From Desulforhabdus sp. TSK (GTDB lineage Bacteria; Desulfobacterota; Syntrophobacteria; Syntrophobacterales; Syntrophobacteraceae): a stretch of DNA of 64,000 nucleotides. Positions 34,526 through 43,356 of the stretch are shown one piece after another; the first letter of the stretch is position 1; every line of letters begins with the position of its first letter. The notes under the pieces are model-generated. The model did not search any database. It had not been told where the DNA came from and saw only the letters and a program-made list of their open reading frames with translations. A program made the translations under genes and the position numbers. The stretch spans positions 56,862 to 120,861 of the forward strand of contig NZ_BQXM01000013.1 in assembly GCF_022836495.1 (NCBI RefSeq). Reading direction: 5' to 3'.

Positions 34526-35256
34526 GAAAGGGCTCGCTGTGCTGGTAAGCTGGTGCAGGGGGGGCGGACCTGGTACTGTTCAAGCTCGGGAATGATGGCA
34601 TCAGGGTTCCCGGAGGCCTTCAGCTCGCCCTTGTACACGATGGCAATGCGGTCCACATGGGCGATGACCTTTTCCACGTCGTGGGTCGTGAGGAGGATGG
34701 TGTGCCCCTCCCGGTGGAGCTGCACGATCTGGCGAAGCACCTGCTGAACCCCCCTGTAATCCAGGTTCACGAAGGGTTCATCGAAAACCAGGATGCGGGA
34801 GCGCATGGCGAGGACTCCCGCGATGGCCACCCGTCTCTTTTCTCCTCCGGAGAGGAGGTGGCACGGCTTTTCGGCCAGGGCCGTCATGCCCACCAGCTCC
34901 AGGGCTTCCTCCACCCGGTTTTCAACCTCGGCGGCGGACAATCCCATGTTTTCAGGCCCGAAAGCCACGTCCTCCCGCACCGTTTCTCCCACAATCTGGC
35001 TGTCGGCATCCTGAAAGACCATTCCCACCCGCTGCAGTACGTCCCGAGGAGAGTCCACCGTTCCAAAACCGTCCACTTCAACGCTTCCCGACGAGGGCTT
35101 CAGGAGTCCGTTCAGGTGGCGGATGAGAGTCGTCTTGCCGCTGCCGTTGGGACCGCAGATCAGCAGAAACTCGCCGTCGGGAACCGTCAGGCTGATTCCT
35201 TTCAGGGCCTCGGTTCCATCGGGGTAGCGGTACCGGAGGTCGCGGATACAAATCAT
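34510..35256 (-). CDS. ECF transporter ATPase (biotin, BioM-like)
   Basis: A 248-residue ABC ATPase. Walker A is CGPNGSGKTT, Q-loop VGMVFQDADSQIVG, signature LLSGGEKRRVAIAG, Walker B ILVFDEPFVNLD and H-loop LLTTHD. The DADSQIVGETVREDVAFGPEN stretch is typical of EcfA/CbiO. Start ATG at 35256 overlaps the bioY stop by ATGA. With bioY and ecfT it makes a dedicated biotin importer. Confidence 0.92.
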   Translation of the reverse strand: MICIRDLRYRYPDGTEALKGISLTVPDGEFLLICGPNGSGKTTLIRHLNGLLKPSSGSVEVDGFGTVDSPRDVLQRVGMVFQDADSQIVGETVREDVAFGPENMGLSAAEVENRVEEALELVGMTALAEKPCHLLSGGEKRRVAIAGVLAMRSRILVFDEPFVNLDYRGVQQVLRQIVQLHREGHTILLTTHDVEKVIAHVDRIAIVYKGELKASGNPDAIIPELEQYQVRPPCTSLPAQRALSWLPD

Positions 35257-35801
35257 GCGGAAACGGTCTGCAACTGCCGCTGCAGCATGGGGCGTACGGC
35301 ACGGGCCAGCATGACGGCCATGACGGCCTTGATCGCGTCTCCCATGAGAAATGGAAGCATCCCCACCATGACCGCCTTTGTCCAGGTCATGGCCGTGACG
35401 GCCTTGAGCCAGGGGACTCCGCAGGCATAAACGAGCAGGGATCCCGCGATGACTGCCGCAATGTCCCAACCGGTCCGTCCCGACGACCGTTCAGCGATCC
35501 AGCCCGTCACGAAGGCGCACACGGCGAAGCCGATGAGGTACCCGCCCGTGGGTCCCATGAAATGAGCGATTCCTCCCTTGCCCCCTGTGAAGACGGGCAT
35601 TCCCACGGCACCCACCAGGAGGTAGACGGCCATGCTGGTGAAGCCCCAGCGGCTCCCCAGGAGAAGACCCGCCAGGAGCACAAAGAGATTCTGGAGAATG
35701 ATGGGGACCGGGCCGATAGGGATGGGAATGAAAGCCCCCACTGCGGTGAGTGCGGCCAGGAGTGAAGCGTAAACGATGTATTGCAGCTGCTTGATGGGCA
35801 T
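35253..35801 (-). CDS. bioY: Biotin-binding S component BioY
   Basis: A 182-residue membrane protein that captures biotin. Six hydrophobic segments are visible, with the family motifs GPVPIILQNLFVLLAGLLLG, YLLVGAVGMPVFTGGKGG and HFMGPTGGYLIGFAVCAFV. ATG at 35801 has AAGGA upstream. A BirA-like operator lies 56 bp upstream (35857-35889), so biotin-dependent repression is expected. First gene of bioY-ecfA-ecfT. Confidence 0.95.
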   Translation of the reverse strand: MPIKQLQYIVYASLLAALTAVGAFIPIPIGPVPIILQNLFVLLAGLLLGSRWGFTSMAVYLLVGAVGMPVFTGGKGGIAHFMGPTGGYLIGFAVCAFVTGWIAERSSGRTGWDIAAVIAGSLLVYACGVPWLKAVTAMTWTKAVMVGMLPFLMGDAIKAVMAVMLARAVRPMLQRQLQTVSA

Positions 35802-35856
35802 TACGCATCCTTGTGAAAGGGAACGATACAGGGTCGCACTGGTTGTGCCGTGCTCA

Positions 35857-35889
35857 TTGTCAACCTTCAGGCGTGATGGAGGTTAACGA
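35857..35889. promoter_or_regulatory. Probable BirA operator upstream of bioY
   Basis: TTGTCAACC (35857-35865), N15, GGTTAACGA (35881-35889). The half-sites match in inverted orientation at 7 of 9 positions and resemble the known BirA consensus of TTGTAAACC-type arms separated by about 15 bp. Position in the bioY leader supports the call. Confidence 0.7.
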
Positions 35890-36093
35890 AATGGGGTGAC
35901 CGTGTCAAGAACCGAGAGATGATGCAGCACGCATGGGTGCATAAAATGGGCTTTCTTTCACATGATTCTCTGGAATTCGGGGGGAGAAGAAGATATCTTG
36001 AGGGCATATCCGATTGATCGACGGCCCGGAGGGGTTGTCTCCATCGTTGAAACGGAACGATTTTGAGCCTAAAGAGAAAAGGAGAAGAGGGGT

Positions 36094-36504
36094 ATGAAGC
36101 GCAAAGCCACATATCGGCTGATGGTCACCCGCAGAGAGATGCTCTATGTTCACGATGAATTCGATCACACCTTGATGCTGGTGGAAATGGAGGGTGAGCC
36201 CATTGAATATCAGGTGGGGATAGCGGGCGAATTTGTTTCCAGGCGCAGCGTGACCTTCCACGACCGAATCCGCGGCACAGGGGAAATGCGTGGGTACGCC
36301 ATCACCCAGTTTCAGGAGGGAGCCATCTGCAGTTCGTTCCTGGGGCGGCGGGATGCTGCGACCGGCCTCACCCGGGGAACCTGGGAAGTTTACAAAGGCA
36401 TGGGAAAACTGTCGACCATTACGGGCAACGGCACGTTTACGGTGAGGGCGGGCGACAAAGAGCGCGAGTACATCATGGAGCTGGAAGGCGATTACAAGCT
36501 GTAA
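36094..36504 (+). CDS. Hypothetical beta-rich cytoplasmic protein
   Basis: A 136-residue protein with alternating beta-strand-like stretches (TYRLMVTRREMLYVHDE, YQVGIAGEFVSRRSVTFHD, KLSTITGNGTFTVRAGD). No signal peptide or membrane segment. The pattern hints at a small beta-barrel of the allene-oxide-cyclase-like or lipocalin-like type, but I do not recognise a family. ATG at 36094 has AAAGGAGAAGAGG upstream, a strong ribosome site. Stand-alone gene, divergent from bioY and convergent with the FG-GAP protein gene. Confidence 0.7.
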   Translation: MKRKATYRLMVTRREMLYVHDEFDHTLMLVEMEGEPIEYQVGIAGEFVSRRSVTFHDRIRGTGEMRGYAITQFQEGAICSSFLGRRDAATGLTRGTWEVYKGMGKLSTITGNGTFTVRAGDKEREYIMELEGDYKL

Positions 36505-36572
36505 GGGACTCCGTCGTTGCTGAAATACCGTTTGCCCACCTTCACCTCCGTTGGAAGGGGAAGGATTGCGCT

Positions 36573-36605
36573 CGTCATTCCGGCTTAAAACATGCCGGAA
36601 TGACG
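36573..36605. repeat. CGTCATTCCGGC palindrome, short form
   Basis: CGTCATTCCGGC (36573-36584) and GCCGGAATGACG (36594-36605) are perfect reverse complements with a 9-nt loop. The same arms bound a longer element at 43534-43607. On the minus strand a T-rich stretch precedes rather than follows it, so a classical terminator is unlikely for the FG-GAP gene; for the + strand gene it is followed by A. Confidence 0.8.
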
Positions 36606-36662
36606 AAAAATGGTATCCTGGTAACTTCGCAAGTCCCTAAAGGTGATGCAGGCCCTCGCTAC

Positions 36663-38399
36663 TTACTGTCTGGCCGGAGCCTGTTTGGAGACATTCAGGT
36701 CATAGCTGAAAATCGTGCTCTTGGAATCCCACAATTTCAAAAAGTCCTTGGCCAGTACAAGGCTGCCCACCAGTTCCGTACTTCCGTTGTTGTCCAGGTC
36801 GCCCAGCCGTATGGCGGTCACCATGCCGCTGATGTCCCGGGTTTTCCAGTTTTCCACGAGGCCCAACTGGTCCCACGAGAGGGAGACGATTTCGCTCTTG
36901 TCGAAATACTTTAGAGAATTGGGTAAAAATCTGGCCACCGAATCAGCGCTGCGGTTCACGACGATTTCCGGGATCCCGTCGTTGTTGAGGTCCGTGATGA
37001 CGATGGGAGAGGGTATTGCGTAAACGTCCACCGAATTGTAGCGCCGGTCTTCCACCTTCGCTTCGAAGGTGTTGGTGGTGGCGGCGAAAAGTCTGTCCCC
37101 CTTCCAGATCTGGTCGCCCGTGGCGCTCAGAATGAGCATTTCATTGGAGGAGTCGATGAGAATGGTTTCCTCCGCATGATCCCCGTTGATGTCAGCCCGG
37201 GCAAAATTATAGACATTGCAGCGGCTGGGGAGGTTGGCGGGCACGGATGGCGAGAGGCTGCCTCCTCGCAGCTGCATCTCATAGATGTCTCCCTTGAAGG
37301 CTCCATCCTTTATGCTGCCTTTCGCCTGTCCGAGGAGCACCTTCCCCCGCTTGGGAAGATCCACGCCGTTCAGGAAGTAGGGGGCGTTTTTAAAGATTTG
37401 CTGGAGTTTGCCGCCGACAAACTGAAAACCCATGGAAGCCAGTTCATCAGTGTAGCCGGCTCCGTAAATGTTTTCTGATCCAGCCGGGTTGACTTTGTTG
37501 AGCCTCCGGAGGTTGGTGACGTAAATTTCAGCTCTGCCGTCGCGATCCGTATCCACGAGGGAGACCGAGAGGAACCGGTCCACCTTCTCTCCGGTGAACT
37601 TGGCGATGGTCTTCATGCCCTGGGCCTGTCTGCGGTAAACGGTCACCTCATCCCTGGTGACGGTAACGGCCTCCACCTGCCCGTCTCCGTCCAGGTCTCC
37701 CACATCCATTCCCACGATGCCCCCGCTGAAGGTCTGGCTTCTCCAGACGCCGGACTGTCGGAGGGAGCTTTCTGAAGTCACCTCGATGAAGTTGGGGTTC
37801 AGGTACGAAATCCTGTCCCCACTCTGCATGGCATCGGGGACGAGGATCTCGGGATTCTGATTGCCCAGGCCTTCGTTGTCGGCTGCGGCAGTCTGAGGCA
37901 TGTCCGTCGCTCTTTTGAAGATTTTCTGATTGATCTGCTGCGCGAACATGTTGACCTGGGGAATCACCTCGTCGTGGCTCTTCGTTTGAGCGTAGAGGGG
38001 CAGAGGCTCGCCCGTTCCCGTGACAGGGACCATCTTGGCGTCGATGCTGACGGATTGCCCCATGGCCGTGACGCTGCCGAAAAGCACATAGTCGGCCTTG
38101 AGGTTGCTGCCGATTCTGACGGCTTCAGCCTGGGAGAGATCACCCTTGGAGCCTTGGAAAGCCTGAGTTGTAGCGGCGCGGTCCACCACCTGGACTTTAC
38201 CCTGCCAGGCGATCCGCGAGGTCAGCATGTCTCGGATGCCGTCCTGAAGATACGCCATGTCACCGGGGGCATGCATGGTGAAAGGAAGGACGGCCACTTT
38301 GACAGGGGCCTCAGCGCCTTCAGCCGCCCACAGGGCGGATGGAACGGATACCAGCAAAGCCAGGATGCAAAATGTACGAAAGAAAACCTTGAATGACAT
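36663..38399 (-). CDS. Exported FG-GAP/VCBS-repeat protein with FlgO/CsgG-like N-terminal domain
   Basis: A 578-residue secreted or periplasmic protein. Signal peptide residues 1-27 (FCILALLVSVPSALWA). Residues ~30-170 resemble the FlgO/CsgG-type fold (VAVLPFTMHAPGDMAYLQDG, ADYVLFGSV). The rest carries at least five FG-GAP/EF-hand-like calcium loops: DLDGDGQVEA, DTDRDGRAEI, DINGDHAEET, DLNNDGIPEI and DLDNNGSTEL, predicting a beta-propeller. ATG at 38399 has AAAGGAG upstream. Divergent from the porin gene. An envelope-surface role is inferred; the substrate is unknown. Confidence 0.82.
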   Translation of the reverse strand: MSFKVFFRTFCILALLVSVPSALWAAEGAEAPVKVAVLPFTMHAPGDMAYLQDGIRDMLTSRIAWQGKVQVVDRAATTQAFQGSKGDLSQAEAVRIGSNLKADYVLFGSVTAMGQSVSIDAKMVPVTGTGEPLPLYAQTKSHDEVIPQVNMFAQQINQKIFKRATDMPQTAAADNEGLGNQNPEILVPDAMQSGDRISYLNPNFIEVTSESSLRQSGVWRSQTFSGGIVGMDVGDLDGDGQVEAVTVTRDEVTVYRRQAQGMKTIAKFTGEKVDRFLSVSLVDTDRDGRAEIYVTNLRRLNKVNPAGSENIYGAGYTDELASMGFQFVGGKLQQIFKNAPYFLNGVDLPKRGKVLLGQAKGSIKDGAFKGDIYEMQLRGGSLSPSVPANLPSRCNVYNFARADINGDHAEETILIDSSNEMLILSATGDQIWKGDRLFAATTNTFEAKVEDRRYNSVDVYAIPSPIVITDLNNDGIPEIVVNRSADSVARFLPNSLKYFDKSEIVSLSWDQLGLVENWKTRDISGMVTAIRLGDLDNNGSTELVGSLVLAKDFLKLWDSKSTIFSYDLNVSKQAPARQ

Positions 38400-38551
38400 T
38401 TGAATTTCTCCTTTGAGCTTGTCTTCTGTCGGATCCTGCGGCAAGAGATACATGGAGGGTCCGAAACAAAATGTTTTTGCCCGTATCGGGACGTGGGCAG
38501 CATACTCGATTCCTTCACCTTTGAAAACGGCAATATTCCTTTCTTTTTATC

Positions 38552-38581
38552 TTGACATTTTATTGCTATTTACGGTACACG
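38552..38581 (+). promoter_or_regulatory. Candidate promoter for the porin gene
   Basis: TTGACA (38552-38557) is an exact -35 box; TACACG (38576-38581) at 18 bp is a weak -10. The region 38400-38741 is otherwise a 342-bp divergent spacer with no gene seen; the porin leader would be about 150 nt. Confidence 0.5.
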
Positions 38582-38741
38582 TTGTCTCAAACTGTAAAGG
38601 GGCTAGGTCTGCACATTACCTACCTGAAGAGCACTTCACGAGAAAGGAGGGCAGAGCAACACTAGACAATTCGAGTATTTTGGGGCTGATTTTTGTCATT
38701 TCATGGAAAGAGTGATGTTAGCTTTTTGAGGAGAAGAAGAG

Positions 38742-40145
38742 ATGAAAAAACATCTGATGATGTTGGTTGCCTTGCTGGTGGCTTTGAGCTTCGCCATGCC
38801 CGTTTTTGCGGCTGTAGAGCTCAAATACGGTGGACAGTTCCGCGCGCGTTGGCACACCCAGGACAACCAGGACGGAACCGATGATGCCGATGACAACAAG
38901 AACTTCATCGATCAGCGCTTGAGACTGTATTTTAACTTTGTGGCCAGCGAGAACCTGCGTTTGGTGACCAAGTTTGAAATCGGCGACACGATTTGGGGCG
39001 ATGACAAGTTAAGGACCGGACCGGGCACCGGCGGCAATGTGGGTGCGGACTCTGTGAACATCGAAACCAAGAACGCCTATGTCGAGTTCAATATTCCCGA
39101 GACGCCTCTGACGGCTTCCGTGGGTATCCAGGGCATTAACCTTATGGATTCCTGGATCATCGACGACGATTTTTCCGCGGCGGTTTTGAAGGCCAAGTTC
39201 GACTCCATCAGGGTGCAGGCGGGCTACATCGCGGCTCAGAACACGGACGTTACCGATACGAATGACAACATCGACTCCTACTACCTGAGCATTGACTATG
39301 CCGGCGACGTGGGCCCCGGTAAGCTGACCGGTACCTTGATCGGCTACTATCAGAACGGCAACAACACCATCGTCAGCACCGATCCTGCAAGCGGTTATTA
39401 TACCGTGAACAACCCGGCTACCCAGGCTGGGAATTTCCTTTTTCCGGTGGGTAGTCCCTTTTATCCGATTGGAGCACCTGAAGTCGATTCCAATGACCTC
39501 TTCGATATTGGTGTCAATCTGGGCTACAAGATGGACTGGATGGCCGCTTATGTGAGTTTCGTGAAGAACCTCGGCTCCGTTGATTTCATCGACGGCGGTT
39601 CCGCGGATTACAAAGGCTGGATGGTGGATGCGGGCGCCAACTTTTTCTGCGGTCCTTTCACCTTCAACTTGGGCGGCTTCTACACCTCCGGTCAGGAGCT
39701 GGATGACGACAGCAACGATATCGACGGTTTCGCCTATCCCCTCTCCACCACCAAGTACTTCTCTGAAATCATCGGTGGCGGTATTCTGGACAAGTTTTCA
39801 ATCAGTCATACCGATGTGAACGGCAAGAATGACCTCCAGTGGACCGGCTACGGTCAGCCCTCGAACCTCTGGACCGTCACGGCCGGCGCTTCCTGGCAGG
39901 CTCTGGAAAAGACGAAGCTTTCCGCCTCCTACTGGTACTTTGGGACTGCGGAAGACGTCGAAAGCTTCGATGGCACGGACAACTCCATCGGTCATGAAAT
40001 CGACCTCTACTTGACCCAGGGTATCGTAGACGGTCTGACCCTGGATCTGGTCGGCGCTTACCTGTTCGCCGACGATGCTTACACCGCAGCTGAGAGCGTT
40101 GACGATGTCTATGAAGTCGGCGCACGCCTGCAGTGGAATTTCTAA
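38742..40145 (+). CDS. Outer-membrane porin
   Basis: A 467-residue exported beta-barrel protein. Signal peptide at residues 1-23 (MLVALLVALSFAMPVFA), then alternating amphipathic strands with aromatic girdles (ELKYGGQFRARWHT, LRLYFNFVASENLRLVTKFE, WTVTAGASWQALEKTKLSAS). It ends in Phe (VGARLQWNF), the BAM targeting signature. Asp-rich loops (DGTDDADDNKN) may bind cations. ATG at 38742 has GAGGAGAAGAAG upstream. Probably highly expressed, with its own promoter and a strong terminator. Substrate preference unknown. Confidence 0.9.
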   Translation: MKKHLMMLVALLVALSFAMPVFAAVELKYGGQFRARWHTQDNQDGTDDADDNKNFIDQRLRLYFNFVASENLRLVTKFEIGDTIWGDDKLRTGPGTGGNVGADSVNIETKNAYVEFNIPETPLTASVGIQGINLMDSWIIDDDFSAAVLKAKFDSIRVQAGYIAAQNTDVTDTNDNIDSYYLSIDYAGDVGPGKLTGTLIGYYQNGNNTIVSTDPASGYYTVNNPATQAGNFLFPVGSPFYPIGAPEVDSNDLFDIGVNLGYKMDWMAAYVSFVKNLGSVDFIDGGSADYKGWMVDAGANFFCGPFTFNLGGFYTSGQELDDDSNDIDGFAYPLSTTKYFSEIIGGGILDKFSISHTDVNGKNDLQWTGYGQPSNLWTVTAGASWQALEKTKLSASYWYFGTAEDVESFDGTDNSIGHEIDLYLTQGIVDGLTLDLVGAYLFADDAYTAAESVDDVYEVGARLQWNF

Positions 40146-40172
40146 TCATACCCTGATTAGAGGCTGAACCTG

Positions 40173-40208
40173 AGCCTGGGTGGCCATAAGCCGCCCGGGC
40201 TTTTTTTT
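40173..40208 (+). terminator. Intrinsic terminator of the porin gene
   Basis: AGCCTGGGTGGC (40173-40184) pairs with GCCGCCCGGGCT (40190-40201), 12 bp including two G-T pairs, loop CATAA, followed by eight T. A small palindrome CTAATCA/TGATTAG (40142-40160) sits at the stop codon. Confidence 0.92.
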
Positions 40209-40286
40209 CTTTTCGTTCCAAGATGCCGGTGCATGATGGTTAGATCCTTGCGTTTGCAGGGGAGCATGCTCTCATGCTCGAGATTT

Positions 40287-40341
40287 GTAGGAGCGGCTTC
40301 CAGCCGCGAAGCATGCAGTCGCGGCTGGAAGCCGCTCCTAG
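40287..40341. repeat. REPIN-like paired palindrome, type B copy 2
   Basis: Arms 40287-40310 and 40318-40341 with a 7-nt spacer (one terminal mismatch). Core GCGGCTTCCAGCCGC as in the copy at 7563; begins GTAG. The surrounding 40210-40615 region shows no gene; a small inverted repeat GAGCATG/CATGCTC lies just before it. Confidence 0.88.
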
Positions 40342-40615
40342 CGAACGAAGATTGCATGCCGTGTGAGCATACCCCCAAATCTGTTGGCTTGAATGTCGAA
40401 TTCTCCCGACATTCCTGCAGTACCTTCCTCATCCCCCTTTCCCTTTAAATCGCCTCTGGCAATAAAATAAAGGGTAGCCTGTTCCTTACAATGGGTTATC
40501 ATTGCACAAAAATATCTTCCACCATCTGAAGGATTTCCTGGCAAGGCGAGGGCAAACCGAAACGAATTGTCCTGGAAAAAGTCTTTGAGCTACCGATATT
40601 TAGAGGAGAAGGGCC

Positions 40616-41626
40616 TTGTATTTAAGACGGGTGCGCAAGAAGGAAAGCTATCACTACGTGCTCCGCGAAAGCTACAGGGACAACGGCTGCCTGCGGCACA
40701 GGGACCTGATGGACCTGGGGGACGATCCCGCCCGTTTCATCGAGTATCCAGGTGGCAGCGGATTCTACTTCGACCCCGTGATAGAGGAAACCCTGGAGGA
40801 ATGTGGGGTGGAATACACTCCGATGGATCTCGAAAACGCCTTTCTTCCGTTCATCGATCGCCATGTGCGTCAGGTCCTGGAAAAATTCAGCCATCATCAG
40901 GCGATACGCTCCAAATGGACGGATTGCTCCCCCGAAGAACTGCTGAGGCATCAAGAGGTACTGCATTCTTTCGATCGGCGCCGGATGCATTTCCTCCGCA
41001 TGGGCCGCGTGGATATGGGAGAACTGGAGGGCAGGCCCTGGAAATTTCTCAACGTGCTCCTGGATAAAAGCCGGGATGAAATCGAGCACACCATCGAGGA
41101 GATGGAAAAAATCCTTCGACCCCATGAAACGAAGCTTTACCTTTACACTGCGATGCACGTGCAGTCATTTTTCCCGGCGCACCTCCTTAAAAATCATCCC
41201 ATAGGGCTGGATCAGGAAACGGTAGACTCCTACTTTCTCGACGAACTGTGCCGACTGAACAGGGATCGTCATTATTTCATGGGGATCGACAGGATTGAAG
41301 ACGGAGTCCTCCATCCCTACCTGGTCCGGTATGCCGTCATGTATTTCGATCACGAATTCTTCGGGGGCTCTCTGGACAACTATCTGAAGGAATTCATTCG
41401 GAGACGCCAGTTTTTCCGGCCTCGCAGCAGCACGGAACCGCAGTCCACCGTGGAAGCCTGCAAGATCCTGGGGATTACGGACGATGAATTCAAAGCCATG
41501 ACGCGCCGGGAATTGATCCGCCATTACAGGCAATGCGCCAAAAAGGCGCATCCGGACAAGGGCGGGGACCACGATGCCTTTGTCCGGATGTCGGACGCCT
41601 ATGAGTGTCTCCTGGCGAAAAAGTGA
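40616..41626 (+). CDS. Protein with C-terminal J domain and unrecognised N-terminal region
   Basis: A 336-residue cytoplasmic protein. Residues 1-265 (charged, His- and Arg-rich, e.g. RRMHFLRMGRVDMGELEG) match no family I know. Residues about 280-336 form a J domain: GITDDEFKAMTRRELIRHYR, then AHPDKGGDHDAFVRMSDAYE with the HPD motif. It should recruit DnaK-type Hsp70 to an unknown client. TTG at 40616 follows GAGGAGAAGG; no ATG fits. A J domain at the C-terminus is a specialised Hsp40 arrangement; dnaJ is at 24518. Confidence 0.8.
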   Translation: MYLRRVRKKESYHYVLRESYRDNGCLRHRDLMDLGDDPARFIEYPGGSGFYFDPVIEETLEECGVEYTPMDLENAFLPFIDRHVRQVLEKFSHHQAIRSKWTDCSPEELLRHQEVLHSFDRRRMHFLRMGRVDMGELEGRPWKFLNVLLDKSRDEIEHTIEEMEKILRPHETKLYLYTAMHVQSFFPAHLLKNHPIGLDQETVDSYFLDELCRLNRDRHYFMGIDRIEDGVLHPYLVRYAVMYFDHEFFGGSLDNYLKEFIRRRQFFRPRSSTEPQSTVEACKILGITDDEFKAMTRRELIRHYRQCAKKAHPDKGGDHDAFVRMSDAYECLLAKK

Positions 41627-41702
41627 TGCACACCCCCCCCAATCCACCTTGGAAAAAAGGATGCATTATTCGCCACGCGGGCGCTCTTTCCAGGGAAAGG
41701 GA

Positions 41703-42659
41703 TTATTTCAATTCTCTTTCGAGCACCTCGTGTACGATGGTGTAGGGATCGGATTCCTTGTTCCTGATGCGCCGGCTGAGGTCTTCAAGAGACATTCCCT
41801 GGGCTTCCATCCGCCCCAGGATGGCCTTGAGGGCTTCGTCCCTCAGAATTTCAATGAGCTGGCTGCGGGCGCGCTTCATCAGGATGCTGTCCAGCTGACC
41901 GTTCTCATTGTCGAAGAGATAGGCCCGGTGCTTCATGATGGCCTGGTAAAGGTCTTCAATGCCGACGCCCTTGAGGGCCTCAGTCTGCACGATGAGGGGC
42001 TCCCAGGTGGTGTCTTCCTTCCTCCGGAGTCCCAGCTCGATGAGGTTGCGGAGCTCACGGACCGTCTTGCGGGAACCCTCGCGATCGGCCTTGTTCACGA
42101 CAAAAATGCTTCCGATCTCCATGATACCGGCCTTGATGGCCTGGACTTCGTCTCCCATGCCCGGAATGGTCACGAGGAGAGTTGTGTGGGCACTGTTGGC
42201 CACTTCCACCTCGTCCTGGCCCACGCCGACGGTTTCGACAAGAATGATGTCCTTCCCCATGGCGTCCATGACATTGATCATGTCGTTGGTGGATCGCGTG
42301 AGTCCGCCGAAGTGTCCGCGCGTGGCCAGACTCCGAATGAACACTCCAGGGTCCAGGAAATGACGCTGCATACGGATGCGGTCCCCGAGAATGGCGCCCC
42401 CGCTGAAAGGACTGGTGGGGTCCACAGCGAGAATGCCCACCGTAAGGCCTTCCTGGCGGAAGCGGGTGGCCAGCTGGTCGACGAGGGTACTCTTACCGAC
42501 ACCTGGAGAACCGGTAAGGCCGATGACATAAGCCTTGCCCGTATGCGGGTAGAGCTCTTTGAGAAGAGGGTATATCGACGGTACCTGGTCGTCGATGTCT
42601 CTCAGCAAACGGGCCGTGGCCCGCACATCTCCTGCTATAATTTGATCTATGATGCTCAT
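41703..42659 (-). CDS. meaB: MeaB-type GTPase, methylmalonyl-CoA mutase chaperone
   Basis: Gates adenosylcobalamin loading and protects methylmalonyl-CoA mutase. The 318-residue G3E-family GTPase has the P-loop GLTGSPGVGKSTLVDQL (residues about 29-45), switch/Mg segments DPTSPFSGGAILGDRIRM, the ILVETVGVGQDEVEV Walker B/switch II region and VVNKADR. ATG at 42659 has AAAAGGTAAG upstream. It lies downstream of the mutase small subunit on the same strand; a REPIN occupies most of the gap. Confidence 0.95.
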   Translation of the reverse strand: MSIIDQIIAGDVRATARLLRDIDDQVPSIYPLLKELYPHTGKAYVIGLTGSPGVGKSTLVDQLATRFRQEGLTVGILAVDPTSPFSGGAILGDRIRMQRHFLDPGVFIRSLATRGHFGGLTRSTNDMINVMDAMGKDIILVETVGVGQDEVEVANSAHTTLLVTIPGMGDEVQAIKAGIMEIGSIFVVNKADREGSRKTVRELRNLIELGLRRKEDTTWEPLIVQTEALKGVGIEDLYQAIMKHRAYLFDNENGQLDSILMKRARSQLIEILRDEALKAILGRMEAQGMSLEDLSRRIRNKESDPYTIVHEVLERELK

Positions 42660-42778
42660 GGCTTACCTTTTTGAGCAATATCTCAGAGCTGCTCTTGTTT
42701 TGCCCGCGTGAGGTGTTTCGAACCCAATATACACTCGATGAAGTATAAAACTTTCGATTCGATGGCTCCCTGTTTTTT

Positions 42779-42835
42779 GTAGGAGCGGCATCCTGCCGCG
42801 ACAGTACGTCGGTCGCGGCAGGATGCCGCTCCTAC
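42779..42835. repeat. REPIN-like paired palindrome, type A copy 3
   Basis: Arms 42779-42802 and 42812-42835, perfect, 9-nt spacer. Begins GTAG, ends CTAC, core GCGGCATCCTGCCGC. Left flank (TTTCGATTCGATGGCTCCCTG, split here as TTTCGATTC and GATGGCTCCCTG) matches copies 1 and 2. It lies in the gap between the mutase small-subunit gene and meaB. Confidence 0.92.
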
Positions 42836-42936
42836 AGAAAAGAAGTTTTCAACCCTCAATCTGCTGGAGGGGATATACTGAAGATTGGGCTTCCCACTGC
42901 GAGAAGCCCGATTCTCCACGACCTGAAAGGAATCGA

Positions 42937-43356
42937 TCAGGCCTGCAATGCCTGTCTCGGCTTGACGGAGGTTCTCACCCAGTTGATGATTTCCTCCAGC
43001 TTGGCTCCAGGTTCGAAGATTTCCTTGATTCCCACGGCCTTCAGTTTCGGAATATCCTCCAGCGGGAAAATCCCTCCGCCGATAACGGTGATGTCCTCGG
43101 CCTTGTTTTCCTTGAGCAACTCCATGACGCGGGGAAATGAATACGTATGTGCCCCGGAAAGAATGCTGAGTCCGATGATGTCCACGTCCTCCTGCAGTGC
43201 GGTGTGCACGATCTGTTCGGGAGTCTGGTGGCAGCCGGTGTAAACGACTTCGAAGCCTGCATCGCGAAAGGCGCGGGCGATGACTCGCGCGCCTCGATCA
43301 TGTCCGTCCAAGCCAGGTTTGGCAATCAATATACGCAGTTTCCTCTCTTCGCTCAT
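42937..43356 (-). CDS. mcmA2: Methylmalonyl-CoA mutase small (B12-binding) subunit
   Basis: The cobalamin-binding half of a split AdoCbl mutase. The 139-residue chain has the base-off/His-on signature [11 protein letters not shown] (residues 17-27, DxHxxG), GLSILSGAH and [11 protein letters not shown], and a Rossmann-like order. ATG at 43356 has AGGAGGA upstream; an open upstream frame has no supporting start. It lies 288 bp downstream of the large subunit on the same strand, with a long palindromic repeat between. It should pair with the large subunit at 43645. Confidence 0.94.
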   Translation of the reverse strand: MSEERKLRILIAKPGLDGHDRGARVIARAFRDAGFEVVYTGCHQTPEQIVHTALQEDVDIIGLSILSGAHTYSFPRVMELLKENKAEDITVIGGGIFPLEDIPKLKAVGIKEIFEPGAKLEEIINWVRTSVKPRQALQA

